A stretch of 34,787 bases of DNA from Gordonia sp. UBA7599 (GTDB lineage: Bacteria; Actinomycetota; Actinomycetes; Mycobacteriales; Mycobacteriaceae): the NCBI GenBank assembly GCA_002477755.1, contig DLKD01000064.1, positions 1 to 34,787 of the forward strand. Direction: 5' to 3'. The notes below the pieces were generated by a model, which saw nothing but the letters and a program-made list of their open reading frames with translations, ran no database searches and was not told the origin of the DNA. The first letter of the stretch is position 1; each line of letters opens with the position of its first letter. Shown here piece by piece: positions 1-8,183 of the stretch. The translations under genes were made by a program, and so were the position numbers.

Positions 1-686
<686 letters not shown>

Positions 687-801
687 CGGATGTGGTGCGG
701 TGCGAGTCGCCCCGCCCGCCCAGCCTACGACAGTCCTCCGAAAGTCTCGGAACGACGCAACAATGTTTTCACTCTGGTCACATCTGTCACATGAAGTAGT
801 A

Positions 802-817
802 TGTGAGCCACATCACA
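802..817 (+). promoter_or_regulatory. CRP/GlxR-type cAMP-receptor binding site
   Basis: TGTGA-GCCACA-TCACA is a perfect match to the two half-sites of the TGTGA-N6-TCACA motif of Crp/GlxR-type regulators in actinobacteria. The same TGTGA arm also takes part in a second inverted repeat, TCACAT-N8-ATGTGA at 787-806. The site lies 48 nt before the ATG at 865 and upstream of that gene's AAGGAGG, so it most likely controls the GNAT gene rather than thiC. Function is inferred from motif only. Confidence 0.6.
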
Positions 818-864
818 CGGCACAATCGGGAGTAGTACCGCAGCGCAGACTTAAGGAGGCCGCA

Positions 865-1206
865 ATGGGTTTTCGCAAGAAGGCGGCTCAACCCGCCCAG
901 GAGATCCTGCATCAGCTCAGCCAGGTCCAGCACAACCCGGACCGGGAGCGCTTCGAACTCTGGGTGGCCGGCGACCTGGTCGGCGTCCTGGGCTATCGCG
1001 CCGAGCGCGACTCCGACGGTGACGTCGTGACCGTTCTGCACACGGTCCTCTACGACGAATACACCGGCCACGGTCTGGCGACCCGCTTGACCCGCAGTGC
1101 CGTCGATTTCGTGAAGCAGCGCGGTGCGCGGCTGCGGCCGGTCTGCACGTTCACCCGGCATTACCTGGAGACCCACCCCGGGCAGGTGCGCCTCGCCGCC
1201 GTGTAA
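865..1206 (+). CDS. Small GNAT-like N-acetyltransferase (NATD1/YjdJ type)
   Basis: Protein of 113 aa. It has the compact single-domain form of the NATD1/YjdJ branch of the GNAT superfamily: VLHTVLYDEYTGHGLATRL gives the strand and the acetyl-CoA loop, and RPVCTFTRHYLETHPG is the family's typical C-terminal block. Members are thought to bind acetyl-CoA, but their substrates are mostly unknown. The start at 865 was chosen because AAGGAGG at 853-859 sits 5 nt before it; the open frame continues upstream but would run through the putative GlxR site. The gene stands alone between divergent thiC and the iron-regulated gene downstream. Family assignment is good, substrate unknown. Confidence 0.82.
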   Translation: MGFRKKAAQPAQEILHQLSQVQHNPDRERFELWVAGDLVGVLGYRAERDSDGDVVTVLHTVLYDEYTGHGLATRLTRSAVDFVKQRGARLRPVCTFTRHYLETHPGQVRLAAV

Positions 1207-1224
1207 CGCGACTCGCCAATTAGG

Positions 1225-1243
1225 TTAGGTTACGCTAACCTAC
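1225..1243 (+). promoter_or_regulatory. IdeR/DtxR iron box
   Basis: TTAGGTTACGCTAACCTAC matches the IdeR consensus TTAGGTTAGGCTAACCTAA at 17 of 19 positions. It ends 4 nt before the ATG of the siderophore-interacting protein. A TAACCT (-10 type, TANNNT) at 1236-1241 lies inside the box, 6 nt before the ATG, which fits a leaderless transcript blocked when iron-loaded IdeR binds. Confidence 0.85.
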
Positions 1244-1247
1244 CTGC

Positions 1248-2003
1248 ATGACGACCTTCGCGACGAAGCCGGCCACTCGTGGATGGCAGGGTGCGGTCCT
1301 GCGCCTGCTGGGCGCTGATGACTTCCTTCTCACCGTCACCGGCGTCGACAAGATCACCGACCACTACGTGCGCGTCTACTTCGACGACGGCGGATTGCTG
1401 GCACACAAGGGCGTCCATCCGACCATGTGGATCCGCCTGTGGTTCGACAACGACGGCAAGCCGCACCAGCGCGCGTACACGCTCGTCGACCCTGACCCGG
1501 TCGCGGGCACTTTCGCCATCGAGTTCGCGATCCACGATGGACCCGCCTCGCAGTGGGCGGAATTCACTTTCGTCGGCGATTCGATCTCCTCGACGGTGAT
1601 GGGCTCGTCCTTCGCATTGCCCACCCCTGCCCCCGACGGCTGGCTGATCGCCGGTGATGCTGCTTCACTGCCCGCGATCAACTCGCTGCTCGAGGCCATC
1701 GCCGTCTCGGACTCGCCGGACGTGCCCGTCACCGTCTGGATGGAGTACCAGCACGATGATGAGTACGCCCTGCCCCTGCGGATGCGCGACGACCATCGGG
1801 TGGAGTGGGTCGCCCGCGGCACCGACGGTACGGCGATCGTCGACGCGGTGCGCGCCGACGTCTTCGACGCCACCGGCTACCACGGCTGGGTGGCCACCGA
1901 GGCTGCGTCGACGCGCGCGATCGCCACGCTGCTACGGCGGGACTACGGACTGGGTCGATCCGCGGTCACGGCGCAGGCGTACTGGATCGCCGGATCGATC
2001 TGA
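1248..2003 (+). CDS. Siderophore-interacting FAD/NAD(P)H ferric-siderophore reductase (ViuB family)
   Basis: Protein of 251 aa from the SIP/ViuB family, cytoplasmic flavoproteins that reduce ferric siderophores and release iron. The N-terminal half is a ferredoxin-reductase-like beta-barrel with the FAD-binding RAYTLV (R-x-Y-T) at residues 75-80; the C-terminal half is the SIP domain with AGDAASLPAI near residue 143 and the terminal YWIAGS. No Shine-Dalgarno is visible and the IdeR box abuts the ATG, so the start rests on homology-length and a presumed leaderless transcript. Iron control by IdeR is strongly suggested. No siderophore biosynthesis or uptake genes are adjacent, so the cognate siderophore is unknown. 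M. tuberculosis ViuB (Rv2895c) is the likely relative. Confidence 0.9.
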   Translation: MTTFATKPATRGWQGAVLRLLGADDFLLTVTGVDKITDHYVRVYFDDGGLLAHKGVHPTMWIRLWFDNDGKPHQRAYTLVDPDPVAGTFAIEFAIHDGPASQWAEFTFVGDSISSTVMGSSFALPTPAPDGWLIAGDAASLPAINSLLEAIAVSDSPDVPVTVWMEYQHDDEYALPLRMRDDHRVEWVARGTDGTAIVDAVRADVFDATGYHGWVATEAASTRAIATLLRRDYGLGRSAVTAQAYWIAGSI

Positions 2004-2039
2004 CCCGTTGGGCGCCAAGCACTTCGGGCGCACTGACTT

Positions 2040-2076
2040 CCGGGGGCCGTCGCCAACGACGTCGGCGGCCACCCGG
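2040..2076 (+). terminator. Possible intrinsic hairpin after the SIP gene
   Basis: CCGGGGGCC at 2040-2048 pairs with GGCC-A-CCCGG at 2067-2076, a 9-bp GC stem with one bulged A and an 18-nt loop. There is no U-tract, which is common in high-GC actinobacteria. It lies in the only gap between the SIP gene and the next gene, which has its own -10 box at 2099. Confidence 0.35.
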
Positions 2077-2110
2077 GATATCTCATCTGACTCGCCGGTA
2101 AGATAGTGGG

Positions 2111-3211
2111 ATGCTCGACTTCGACGCCGCTGCGCGCGGCTTGCGCAACCTCTGGTCACTGACTCTGGGCGACGGCATCGCGCCCCGTAACGACACCGAG
2201 CACACCACCGTGGCCACCGGTGAGCATCGCACGCTGCGGCGCTACGCCGACGACGCGGAGGTCCTCGCCGCGCGCGAGGCGGGCCGCGCCCCGGTGCTGC
2301 TCATACCACCGATTGCGGCACCCGCCCGCTGCTACGACCTCTCGGTCGACCATTCGGTCGTCGCGCATCTGCGCACCCAGGGCCGCGTGCCCTACGTCGT
2401 CGATTTCGGCGAGATCGGCTACGCCGATCGAGCGATGGGATTCGCCGACTTCATCACCGACATCATCCCCGAGGCCATCGGGCGAGTGCTCGACGACTTC
2501 GGTGCTCGTCAGGTCGACCTCTACGGGTGGAGCCTGGGCGGCACGCTGTCGTTGCTGACCGCGGCCGCGGCGCCCGAGGAGGACCGTCGTGTCCGCAGCA
2601 TCGTCACCATCGCGACGCCCCTGGACTACAACGCACTGCCCGGCTATCCGCTGGCGCGCGTCCTCAACCGGCCCACCGGAGGTTGGGCGCCGACGGGTGT
2701 GCTGCGCCTGCTCGGTGGCATCCCTGCACCCGTGGTCCAGGTCGCCTATCGTGCAACGTCGTGGGACCGCGAGGTACGCAAACCGTGGTTCGTCGCCACG
2801 CACCTCGCCGAGTCGGACAAGCTGGCGCGCATGGAAGCGATCGACCGCTTCCAGCGCGAGTTCCCCGGCTATCCGGGCCGGCTCGCCGAACAGATGTGGG
2901 AGAGCTTCATCTACCGCGACGAGTTGTCGTCGGGTGTGCTCGACTTCGACGGGCTGACCGTGGATCTGTCGCGGATCGCGGTACCAGTGCAACTCGTCGG
3001 CAGCCACCGCGACGCCCTGTGCACGTGGAAGGCCGCGCGGCACGGCATCGAGCTTCTCATCGGCTCACCGCTGGTCGAGTTCACCACCGTCGAATCCAGC
3101 CACCTCGGTCTGCTCGCCGGCCCCGACGCCGTTGCACACACCTGGCCGACGATCGACTACTTCCTGCGCGGGGTCAACGCCTTGTCTGACCAGACCGCCG
3201 CGCACGTCTGA
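2111..3211 (+). CDS. Alpha/beta hydrolase related to poly(3-hydroxyalkanoate) synthase (PhaC-like)
   Basis: Protein of 366 aa with an alpha/beta-hydrolase fold of the PhaC-like branch. The nucleophile elbow is YGWSLGG with Ser141; the probable acid is Asp301 in GSHRDAL and the His is His331 in SSHLGLLAG, the HxGxxxG ending typical of PhaC-like enzymes. True PHA synthases have Cys at the elbow and are much longer (over 550 aa), so this one is more likely a hydrolase or acyltransferase than a polymerase. TAAGAT at 2099-2104, 6 nt before the ATG, suggests a leaderless transcript; no Shine-Dalgarno is seen. The next gene starts 22 nt downstream. Substrate unknown. Confidence 0.78.
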   Translation: MLDFDAAARGLRNLWSLTLGDGIAPRNDTEHTTVATGEHRTLRRYADDAEVLAAREAGRAPVLLIPPIAAPARCYDLSVDHSVVAHLRTQGRVPYVVDFGEIGYADRAMGFADFITDIIPEAIGRVLDDFGARQVDLYGWSLGGTLSLLTAAAAPEEDRRVRSIVTIATPLDYNALPGYPLARVLNRPTGGWAPTGVLRLLGGIPAPVVQVAYRATSWDREVRKPWFVATHLAESDKLARMEAIDRFQREFPGYPGRLAEQMWESFIYRDELSSGVLDFDGLTVDLSRIAVPVQLVGSHRDALCTWKAARHGIELLIGSPLVEFTTVESSHLGLLAGPDAVAHTWPTIDYFLRGVNALSDQTAAHV

Positions 3212-3219
3212 GCGTGTAC

Positions 3220-3233
3220 CGTACGCTTGTACG
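3220..3233 (+). promoter_or_regulatory. Inverted repeat next to the ABC1-kinase start (possible operator)
   Basis: CGTAC-GCTT-GTACG is a perfect 5-bp inverted repeat that ends directly before the ATG at 3234. It overlaps TACGCT (3222-3227), a -10-like box 6 nt before the start codon, so a bound protein would block the promoter. The regulator is unknown. Confidence 0.35.
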
Positions 3234-4622
3234 ATGAGTAACACACCCGAGCGCGGCGACTCGGCTGGGGGTGGAACGTCTCGGATCCGCCGCGGCAGGA
3301 AGATGGGCGGCCTGGTGGCGCGCCATGCCGGGCGCGAGGCGATCAACGCCGCCATGTCGCCGTTGCGCAGCCCGGAGAAGGAGGCCGCATCCCGCGAAGC
3401 TGCCATCCTGCGGCTCGCCGATGACATCGCGATGACCACCGCCGGGATGCGCGGCGCGGCACAGAAGCTCGGCCAGCTCATCGGCACGTTTGGTGTGGGG
3501 ATCACCAACCGCGACACGCGCGAGGAGTTCCTCCGCCGACTGGCCCCGCTGTACGACTCGGTGCCCAAGTGGGACGACGCGGCGATGGACGCGACGATGC
3601 GTCGTTCGCTCGGTGCGCGCTACGGCGAGATCGACTCGTTGGAGGGGCCGGTCGCGGCTGCGTCGATCGGCCAGGTCTACCGCGGAACACTGCGCGACGG
3701 GCGCGCCGTGGCGGTCAAGGTGAAGTACCCCAACGTCGACGTGATGGTGCGAGCGGACCTGAAGAACCTACGGATGCTCGCGAAGATCGCGTCAAAGTAC
3801 ATGGTGGCCGCGAATGCGTCGCTGCTGGTCGAGGAAGTCATCCGCCAACTCACGCGGGAACTCGACTTCGCCGGCGAGTGCGCCAATCAGCGAGAGTTCG
3901 CGTTGCGCTATGCCGGTCACCCCGCGTTCGTCGTTCCCGACGTCGTGCCCGAGCTGTGCACCGACGAGGTGTTGGTCTCCGAATGGCTTGACGCAATGAG
4001 CTTCGACGATGCCTGCTCGCTTCCGCAGGCCCAGCGCAACCGGATCGGCGAAGCGGTGTACCGCTTCTACTGCGGTGAGATGTATCGGATCGGCCGGTTC
4101 GTCGCCGACCCGCACCCGGGCAACGTCCTGGTGCTGCCCGATGGGCGAGTCGGATTCGTCGACTTCGGCTTGTGTATCGCCTTGACTCCGGCGGAGCTGT
4201 CGCTGGAGCGCGAGGTCATCACCGCACTGTTGAACGGTGACAGGCAGGCGGCATACGACGCCGCGGTGCGCACGGGTTTCATCGTCGACCAGGATCGGGT
4301 GGAGGCCGAAGGCTTCGTCGACTACATCGGCGATGTCGTCGGCTGGCACGTGATTGAAGGCGAGCGGCAGATCACCCAGGGCCTCGCCGCCCGGTCGGCG
4401 GCGACGGCACTCACGTTGCAGGGCGGCCATTCTCGGGCCATCTCCGGGCAGGTGCTGGTCGAAGCGCACGCGTTCGGCCGGCGCAATGAACTCGCGACGT
4501 GCGCGCTGCTCGGTCGCCTCGGTGCCACCGGCCGGTGGTCGGACATCCTGGCAGAGCTGCTTTCGCTGCGCGGTCCGGCGACGCCACTGGGCGCCGAAAT
4601 CGCGGAATGGGCGGCGCGGTAA
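3234..4622 (+). CDS. ABC1/AarF/UbiB family atypical kinase-like protein
   Basis: Protein of 462 aa of the ABC1 (ADCK/UbiB) family, membrane-associated kinase-like ATPases tied to quinone and lipid metabolism. Visible motifs in order: KLGQ (the family KxGQ) at 78-81, a nucleotide loop AAASIGQVYRG that has the family's alanine-rich form rather than a glycine-rich loop, VAVKVKYP with the ATP-anchoring Lys, ELDFAGECANQREF, the catalytic loop DPHPGNVLVLPDG and the metal-binding VDFGL. All the residues expected of an active ABC1 protein appear present. The longer reading frame begins at 3132, inside the previous gene; the ATG at 3234 is preferred because it follows a -10-like box and gives the usual N-terminus. 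No quinone genes are adjacent. Confidence 0.9.
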   Translation: MSNTPERGDSAGGGTSRIRRGRKMGGLVARHAGREAINAAMSPLRSPEKEAASREAAILRLADDIAMTTAGMRGAAQKLGQLIGTFGVGITNRDTREEFLRRLAPLYDSVPKWDDAAMDATMRRSLGARYGEIDSLEGPVAAASIGQVYRGTLRDGRAVAVKVKYPNVDVMVRADLKNLRMLAKIASKYMVAANASLLVEEVIRQLTRELDFAGECANQREFALRYAGHPAFVVPDVVPELCTDEVLVSEWLDAMSFDDACSLPQAQRNRIGEAVYRFYCGEMYRIGRFVADPHPGNVLVLPDGRVGFVDFGLCIALTPAELSLEREVITALLNGDRQAAYDAAVRTGFIVDQDRVEAEGFVDYIGDVVGWHVIEGERQITQGLAARSAATALTLQGGHSRAISGQVLVEAHAFGRRNELATCALLGRLGATGRWSDILAELLSLRGPATPLGAEIAEWAAR

Positions 4623-4645
4623 CGCTTCCGCCCAGCGAATAGGAC

Positions 4646-4663
4646 GAGGGACCGATTTCCCTC
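4646..4663 (+). terminator. Possible short hairpin after the ABC1-kinase gene
   Basis: GAGGGA-CCGATT-TCCCTC is a perfect 6-bp stem with a 6-nt loop, 24 nt after the stop codon. It is followed by TGGCAATTATA rather than a U-run, so its strength as a terminator is doubtful. Confidence 0.3.
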
Positions 4664-4675
4664 TGGCAATTATAG

Positions 4676-4691
4676 GACTGGTGTGTCAGTC
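4676..4691 (+). promoter_or_regulatory. Inverted repeat upstream of the monooxygenase (candidate TetR-type operator)
   Basis: GACTG-GTGTGT-CAGTC is a perfect 5-bp-arm palindrome 36 nt before the monooxygenase start, directly after an AT-rich TTATAG. Two TetR genes follow in the same cluster and are the natural candidates for the cognate regulator. This link is inference. Confidence 0.4.
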
Positions 4692-4726
4692 TTGTTTTGG
4701 TCACGTTTGATCAGAAGGGGGAATCG

Positions 4727-6310
4727 ATGGCGAACGCTGCGGCCTCGGCGACACCGGAGCATCTCGTTGTCATCATCGGCGCCGGACCCGGCGGCATCTG
4801 CGCGTCGATTCTCCTGCAGGACCAGGGAATCGAGGACTTCGTCATCCTCGACCAGGCCGCCGACTTCGGGGGCAGTTGGCGAGACAACCACTACCCAGGT
4901 CTGGCGGTGGACGTCCCGGGATTCACCTACCAGTACACGTTCGCGCCCAACCCGAAGTGGCAGCGGATGTTCCCGATGGGTCGGCAGGTCTGGGAGTACC
5001 ACCGCACCGTCGCGCGCCAGCACGGGCTCTACGAGCACGCGCGCTGGGACACCCGGGTGGTCAAGGAGGAATGGGATGACGCGGCGGGCTTCTGGCGGTT
5101 GCACATCGCCGACGGGTCGCAGATCACTGCGCGGTTCGTGATTTCGGCGATCGGCGCGTACATCACCGCCAAGGACGACCCGGGTATCCCCGGTTACCTC
5201 GACTTCACCGGGGAGGTCCTGCGGCCCAATGCGTGGAATCACGAGTACGACCTGCGCGGCAAGCGCGTCGCGGTGATCGGGACCGGCGCGAGCTCGGTCC
5301 AGATCTCCCCGTCAATCGCGCCACAGGTCGCCTTGCTAGAGGTCTACCAGCGCACTCCGGTTTGGGCGCTCCCGAAACCCGACGTCGCAATTCCCGGTCC
5401 GGTCGCACGCGCCATGGCCGGGCGAATCGTCGGCAAACCGCTCGCCGGAGTGGCGAACCTGTTCATCGAGGGAGCCCTGCGCGTGGCCTACCAGACCCCG
5501 CGTCCGCTGTTCCGGTGGGCCGCGCCGCGGTTCGACGGGGGCGCTCGACGTCTCTACCGCGCATACCTGCGCGGCGTCGTGCGCGACGAACGGGTGCGTG
5601 CCAAGCTCATGCCCGGATACGGGCCGCTCGGGAAGCGCCCGACCCTGTCGAACTCGTTCCTGCAGACGTTCAATCGGGACAACGTCGAGCTCATCGACGT
5701 GCCGATCGAGCGGATCGTTTCCGATGGGATCATCACCGCTGACGGCGTTCACCACCGGCTGGACGCGATCGTCCTTGCCACCGGGTACCACCTCTTCTCC
5801 GACCCGGAGAGCTACGTCGCGGGCACCGTCGTCGGGCGCGACGGATTCGACCTCGGCGTGTTCTACAACACGCAGCGACTCCAGGCCTACCAGTCGGTGG
5901 CGGTGCCGCGACTGCCGAACCGATGGATGGTGGTGGGCCCGTACTCGTGGATAGGCACCGGGTGGCACCTGCTCGTCGAGATCTCGTCGTCGCACGCGGT
6001 GAACGTGATCGCGGCGGCTGTGCGGCGCGATGAACCGATCGTCGAGGTCACCCAGCGCGCTCACGAGGAGTACCGCGCGATGATCCGTCGCAACGACGAG
6101 AACATCGACTTCTACTACAACACTCTCAATGCCGGCCTGCGGACCTACTACGTGAACTCTGACGGCGACATGCCTTACATCCGGCCGACCAGTCTCTTCG
6201 GTGCTCGACAACAGAGCCGGAACGTGGACCTGGACGCGTACGTGTTCCGGACCGCACCCCTCGACAGCATTGCCGACTGGCCGGTGGGCCGTGCAACGGC
6301 GGGAAGGTGA
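4727..6310 (+). CDS. Flavin-dependent monooxygenase, Baeyer-Villiger type
   Basis: Protein of 527 aa with two dinucleotide folds: FAD-binding GAGPGG at 18-23 and NADPH-binding VIGTGASS near 183-190. The longer BVMO signature is present as GGSWRDNHYPGLAVD (48-62). The short BVMO fingerprint FxGxxxHxxxW(P/D) appears at 160-171 as F-T-G-E-V-L-R-P-N-A-W-N, with Arg for His and Asn for Pro. Family members insert oxygen next to a ketone or oxidise heteroatoms. A TTG at 4697 could extend the frame by 10 codons, but AGAAGGGGGA at 4712-4721 points to the ATG at 4727. It is followed 7 nt later by an SDR, a usual pairing in which alcohols are first oxidised to ketones. Compare M. tuberculosis MymA/SadH. 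Substrate unknown. Confidence 0.87.
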   Translation: MANAAASATPEHLVVIIGAGPGGICASILLQDQGIEDFVILDQAADFGGSWRDNHYPGLAVDVPGFTYQYTFAPNPKWQRMFPMGRQVWEYHRTVARQHGLYEHARWDTRVVKEEWDDAAGFWRLHIADGSQITARFVISAIGAYITAKDDPGIPGYLDFTGEVLRPNAWNHEYDLRGKRVAVIGTGASSVQISPSIAPQVALLEVYQRTPVWALPKPDVAIPGPVARAMAGRIVGKPLAGVANLFIEGALRVAYQTPRPLFRWAAPRFDGGARRLYRAYLRGVVRDERVRAKLMPGYGPLGKRPTLSNSFLQTFNRDNVELIDVPIERIVSDGIITADGVHHRLDAIVLATGYHLFSDPESYVAGTVVGRDGFDLGVFYNTQRLQAYQSVAVPRLPNRWMVVGPYSWIGTGWHLLVEISSSHAVNVIAAAVRRDEPIVEVTQRAHEEYRAMIRRNDENIDFYYNTLNAGLRTYYVNSDGDMPYIRPTSLFGARQQSRNVDLDAYVFRTAPLDSIADWPVGRATAGR

Positions 6311-6317
6311 GCGCGAA

Positions 6318-7256
6318 ATGAGATTCACCCCGATTCCCCTCGACGGCGCGGTCGCGCTCGTCACCGGCGGCGCGCGCGGTATCGGCTTTGCGATCGCAGA
6401 GCTGCTGGCACAACAGGGCGCCACAGTGGTGGTCGCCGACTTGTACCAGCCCGACGCCATCGAGGCCGCCACCCGGATTGGCCATGGCGCGCTCGGCCTC
6501 GGGCTTGACGTGGGCGACGACGATGCCTACGCGGCGGTCGTCGAGGCGGTGGAGCTCGCCGTCGGACCCATCGACATTGTCGTCAACAATGCCGGGATCA
6601 TGCCGGTCGGCCGGGTCCTGGAGGAGCGGTATGGCGTCGCCCGGGCGACGATGGAGGCCAACTTCTGGTCGCACTACCACTCGTACCGAATCCTGGCGCC
6701 ACGGATGATTGCACGCGGTCGCGGCCACTTCATCAACGTCACGTCGGCCGGCGGTGCGATCCACTCGCCCGGCCTGGCGACCTACGTGGCCAGTAAGCAC
6801 GCCGCCACCGGATTCGCCCGTGGCGTCCGTGAAGAGCTGGTGGGCACCGGTGTCACCGTCTCGGTGGTGATGCCCTCGGCCGTACAGACCGAGCTGGTCA
6901 GCGGGATCCCGTTCAAGAGGTGGGAACGACGCGGGATCGTGACGCCGGAGTCAGTGGCACAGCGCGCGGTCGGAACCTTGCGCCGACGTCCCGCCGTCGT
7001 CGGCGCGCCGCGCGGCACAGTGGCGGCGGTGCGGGCGTACCACATCGTGCCGGAATGGCTATGGCTCCTGGGCCGCCGCGTCGTCGGTGCGGATCGGACA
7101 GTGCAGCCCTACGACAAGACCGCGCGGAAGGCCTACGACACGCGGATCGAGGTGCAGGTCCGCGACGACGAGGTACCGGTGCCCGACGAGGCGCTGGAGC
7201 ACGACTATCAGACACAGGTCAGCGACGAGGGCGAGCGCGTGGCCGATGAAGCCTGA
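6318..7256 (+). CDS. Short-chain dehydrogenase/reductase (SDR)
   Basis: Classical SDR of 312 aa. Rossmann loop TGGARGIG at 16-23, NNAG in VVNNAGIMPVG, and the catalytic Ser in VTSAGG with Y156-x3-K160 (YVASK). The C-terminus is about 60 residues longer than a typical 250-aa SDR and is charged, with many Asp/Glu near the end. GGGAAGG about 10 nt upstream acts as ribosome binding site and the gene lies 7 nt after the monooxygenase, so the two are co-transcribed. It probably oxidises an alcohol to a ketone or aldehyde for the flavoprotein, as SadH is thought to do beside MymA; the actual substrate is not readable from sequence. Its stop overlaps the ATG of a flavoprotein remnant. Confidence 0.87.
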   Translation: MRFTPIPLDGAVALVTGGARGIGFAIAELLAQQGATVVVADLYQPDAIEAATRIGHGALGLGLDVGDDDAYAAVVEAVELAVGPIDIVVNNAGIMPVGRVLEERYGVARATMEANFWSHYHSYRILAPRMIARGRGHFINVTSAGGAIHSPGLATYVASKHAATGFARGVREELVGTGVTVSVVMPSAVQTELVSGIPFKRWERRGIVTPESVAQRAVGTLRRRPAVVGAPRGTVAAVRAYHIVPEWLWLLGRRVVGADRTVQPYDKTARKAYDTRIEVQVRDDEVPVPDEALEHDYQTQVSDEGERVADEA

Positions 7257-7386
7257 GGTCGACTATCTGGCGGTGATCATCGGGGCTGGAGTAGGTGGCC
7301 TCGGAATAGCCATCGCCCTCAAGCGCGCCGGCATCGAGGACCTCGCGTTCGAAACAGCATCCGCCGAGGCGGCGACGGTGCGGTGA
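7246..7386 (+). pseudogene. Remnant of a second flavin monooxygenase (FAD-binding N-terminus only)
   Basis: An ATG at 7246 opens a 46-codon frame beginning MKPEVDYLAVIIGAGVGG. It contains GAGVGG, the ALKRAG helix and the following strand, i.e. exactly the first beta-alpha-beta unit of a BVMO-type FAD fold, and then runs into a stop at 7384-7386. No continuation is seen in any frame before the TetR gene starts at 7434. The start overlaps the SDR stop by 11 nt, as a translationally coupled operon gene would. The most economical view is that a full monooxygenase once followed the SDR and about 450 codons were deleted. It may still be translated as a short peptide. Confidence 0.7.
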
Positions 7387-7433
7387 AGACAGCCACGGAG
7401 CTAACTGCGCCTGGGCGGCTAGGATTCACCACT

Positions 7434-8183
7434 ATGGAGGGTCCGGGGCCGGTCGCGCAAGAGGCCCTCGACCATGCCCACAGCACTCCCGTCGCCCCCC
7501 GAAAACGGGGTCGGCCACCGTCGGTCGGACTCGCCGACAAGCGTCGCGAACAGCTCACCCGGGCGGCCTTCGAGGTCTTCGTTGAGTATCCGTACACCGA
7601 GGCGCCGGTCAGCGAGATCGCCCGCCGGGCCGGTGTCGGCCAGGGCACGCTGTACCGGTACGTCGAGGGCAAGCGCGAACTGTTCGATCTCGTCGTCGAC
7701 TGGTGCGTCGAGCAGCTGACCGACGCGGTCGACCTGGACGCGATCCTCGCCGCCGTCGACACGGGTGACGAGGCAGAAGCCGAGCAGGCGATCGAGGACC
7801 TCGGCGACCGGCTGTACGGGCTCGTTGATGCGAACCCAGGGATTCTGCGGCTCCTCGGCGTTCAGGCCGGAGTGGTCGACCGAGAGCTGCGCTATCGCCT
7901 GCGCGGCATCGCGGCGACCTTCGAGGCGCTGCTGATGCGAATTTTGCGTGAGGCGACCGAGCGTGGCTGGATGGACTTCGATCCCCGCGAGATCGATGTC
8001 GTAGCCCACGCCCTGCCCGGCATGGCCGTGCCGGGCATGCTGCTCGTGGGAGACGAACAGCACGACGATCTCGGCAAACGTGCGGACTACCTGGCCTCGG
8101 CCTCGAAGATCGGGCGTTCGGGGTTGCTCGCGCGCAAGGGCGCCGCCGCAGCGCAAACGGGTGACACGAGTGGCCATGGGTAA
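7434..8183 (+). CDS. TetR/AcrR family transcriptional regulator with N-terminal AT-hook-like tail
   Basis: Regulator of 249 aa from the ATG at 7434. The TetR DNA-binding domain covers about residues 37-84, with the helix-turn-helix at APVSEIARRAGVGQGTLYRY and then VEGKRELF. The first 30 residues are an extension holding RKRGRPP, similar to an AT-hook. The C-terminal ligand domain has no recognisable subfamily. A GTG at 7383 would add 17 residues, but TAGGAT at 7420-7425 lies 8 nt before the ATG and suggests a leaderless start there. The 3' end overlaps the next TetR gene by 8 nt. It probably represses the monooxygenase/SDR genes, possibly through the palindrome at 4676-4691; this is inferred from position. 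Confidence 0.87.
   Translation: MEGPGPVAQEALDHAHSTPVAPRKRGRPPSVGLADKRREQLTRAAFEVFVEYPYTEAPVSEIARRAGVGQGTLYRYVEGKRELFDLVVDWCVEQLTDAVDLDAILAAVDTGDEAEAEQAIEDLGDRLYGLVDANPGILRLLGVQAGVVDRELRYRLRGIAATFEALLMRILREATERGWMDFDPREIDVVAHALPGMAVPGMLLVGDEQHDDLGKRADYLASASKIGRSGLLARKGAAAAQTGDTSGHG

Noticed and set aside
2111-3211. True PHA synthase (PhaC)
   Set aside because: Nucleophile is Ser, not Cys, length is only 366 aa, and no phasin, PhaA or PhaB genes are near.
4697-4726. TTG start extending the monooxygenase by 10 codons
   Set aside because: AGAAGGGGGA lies between it and the ATG at 4727 and would be inside the coding region; the ATG gives the usual N-terminus.
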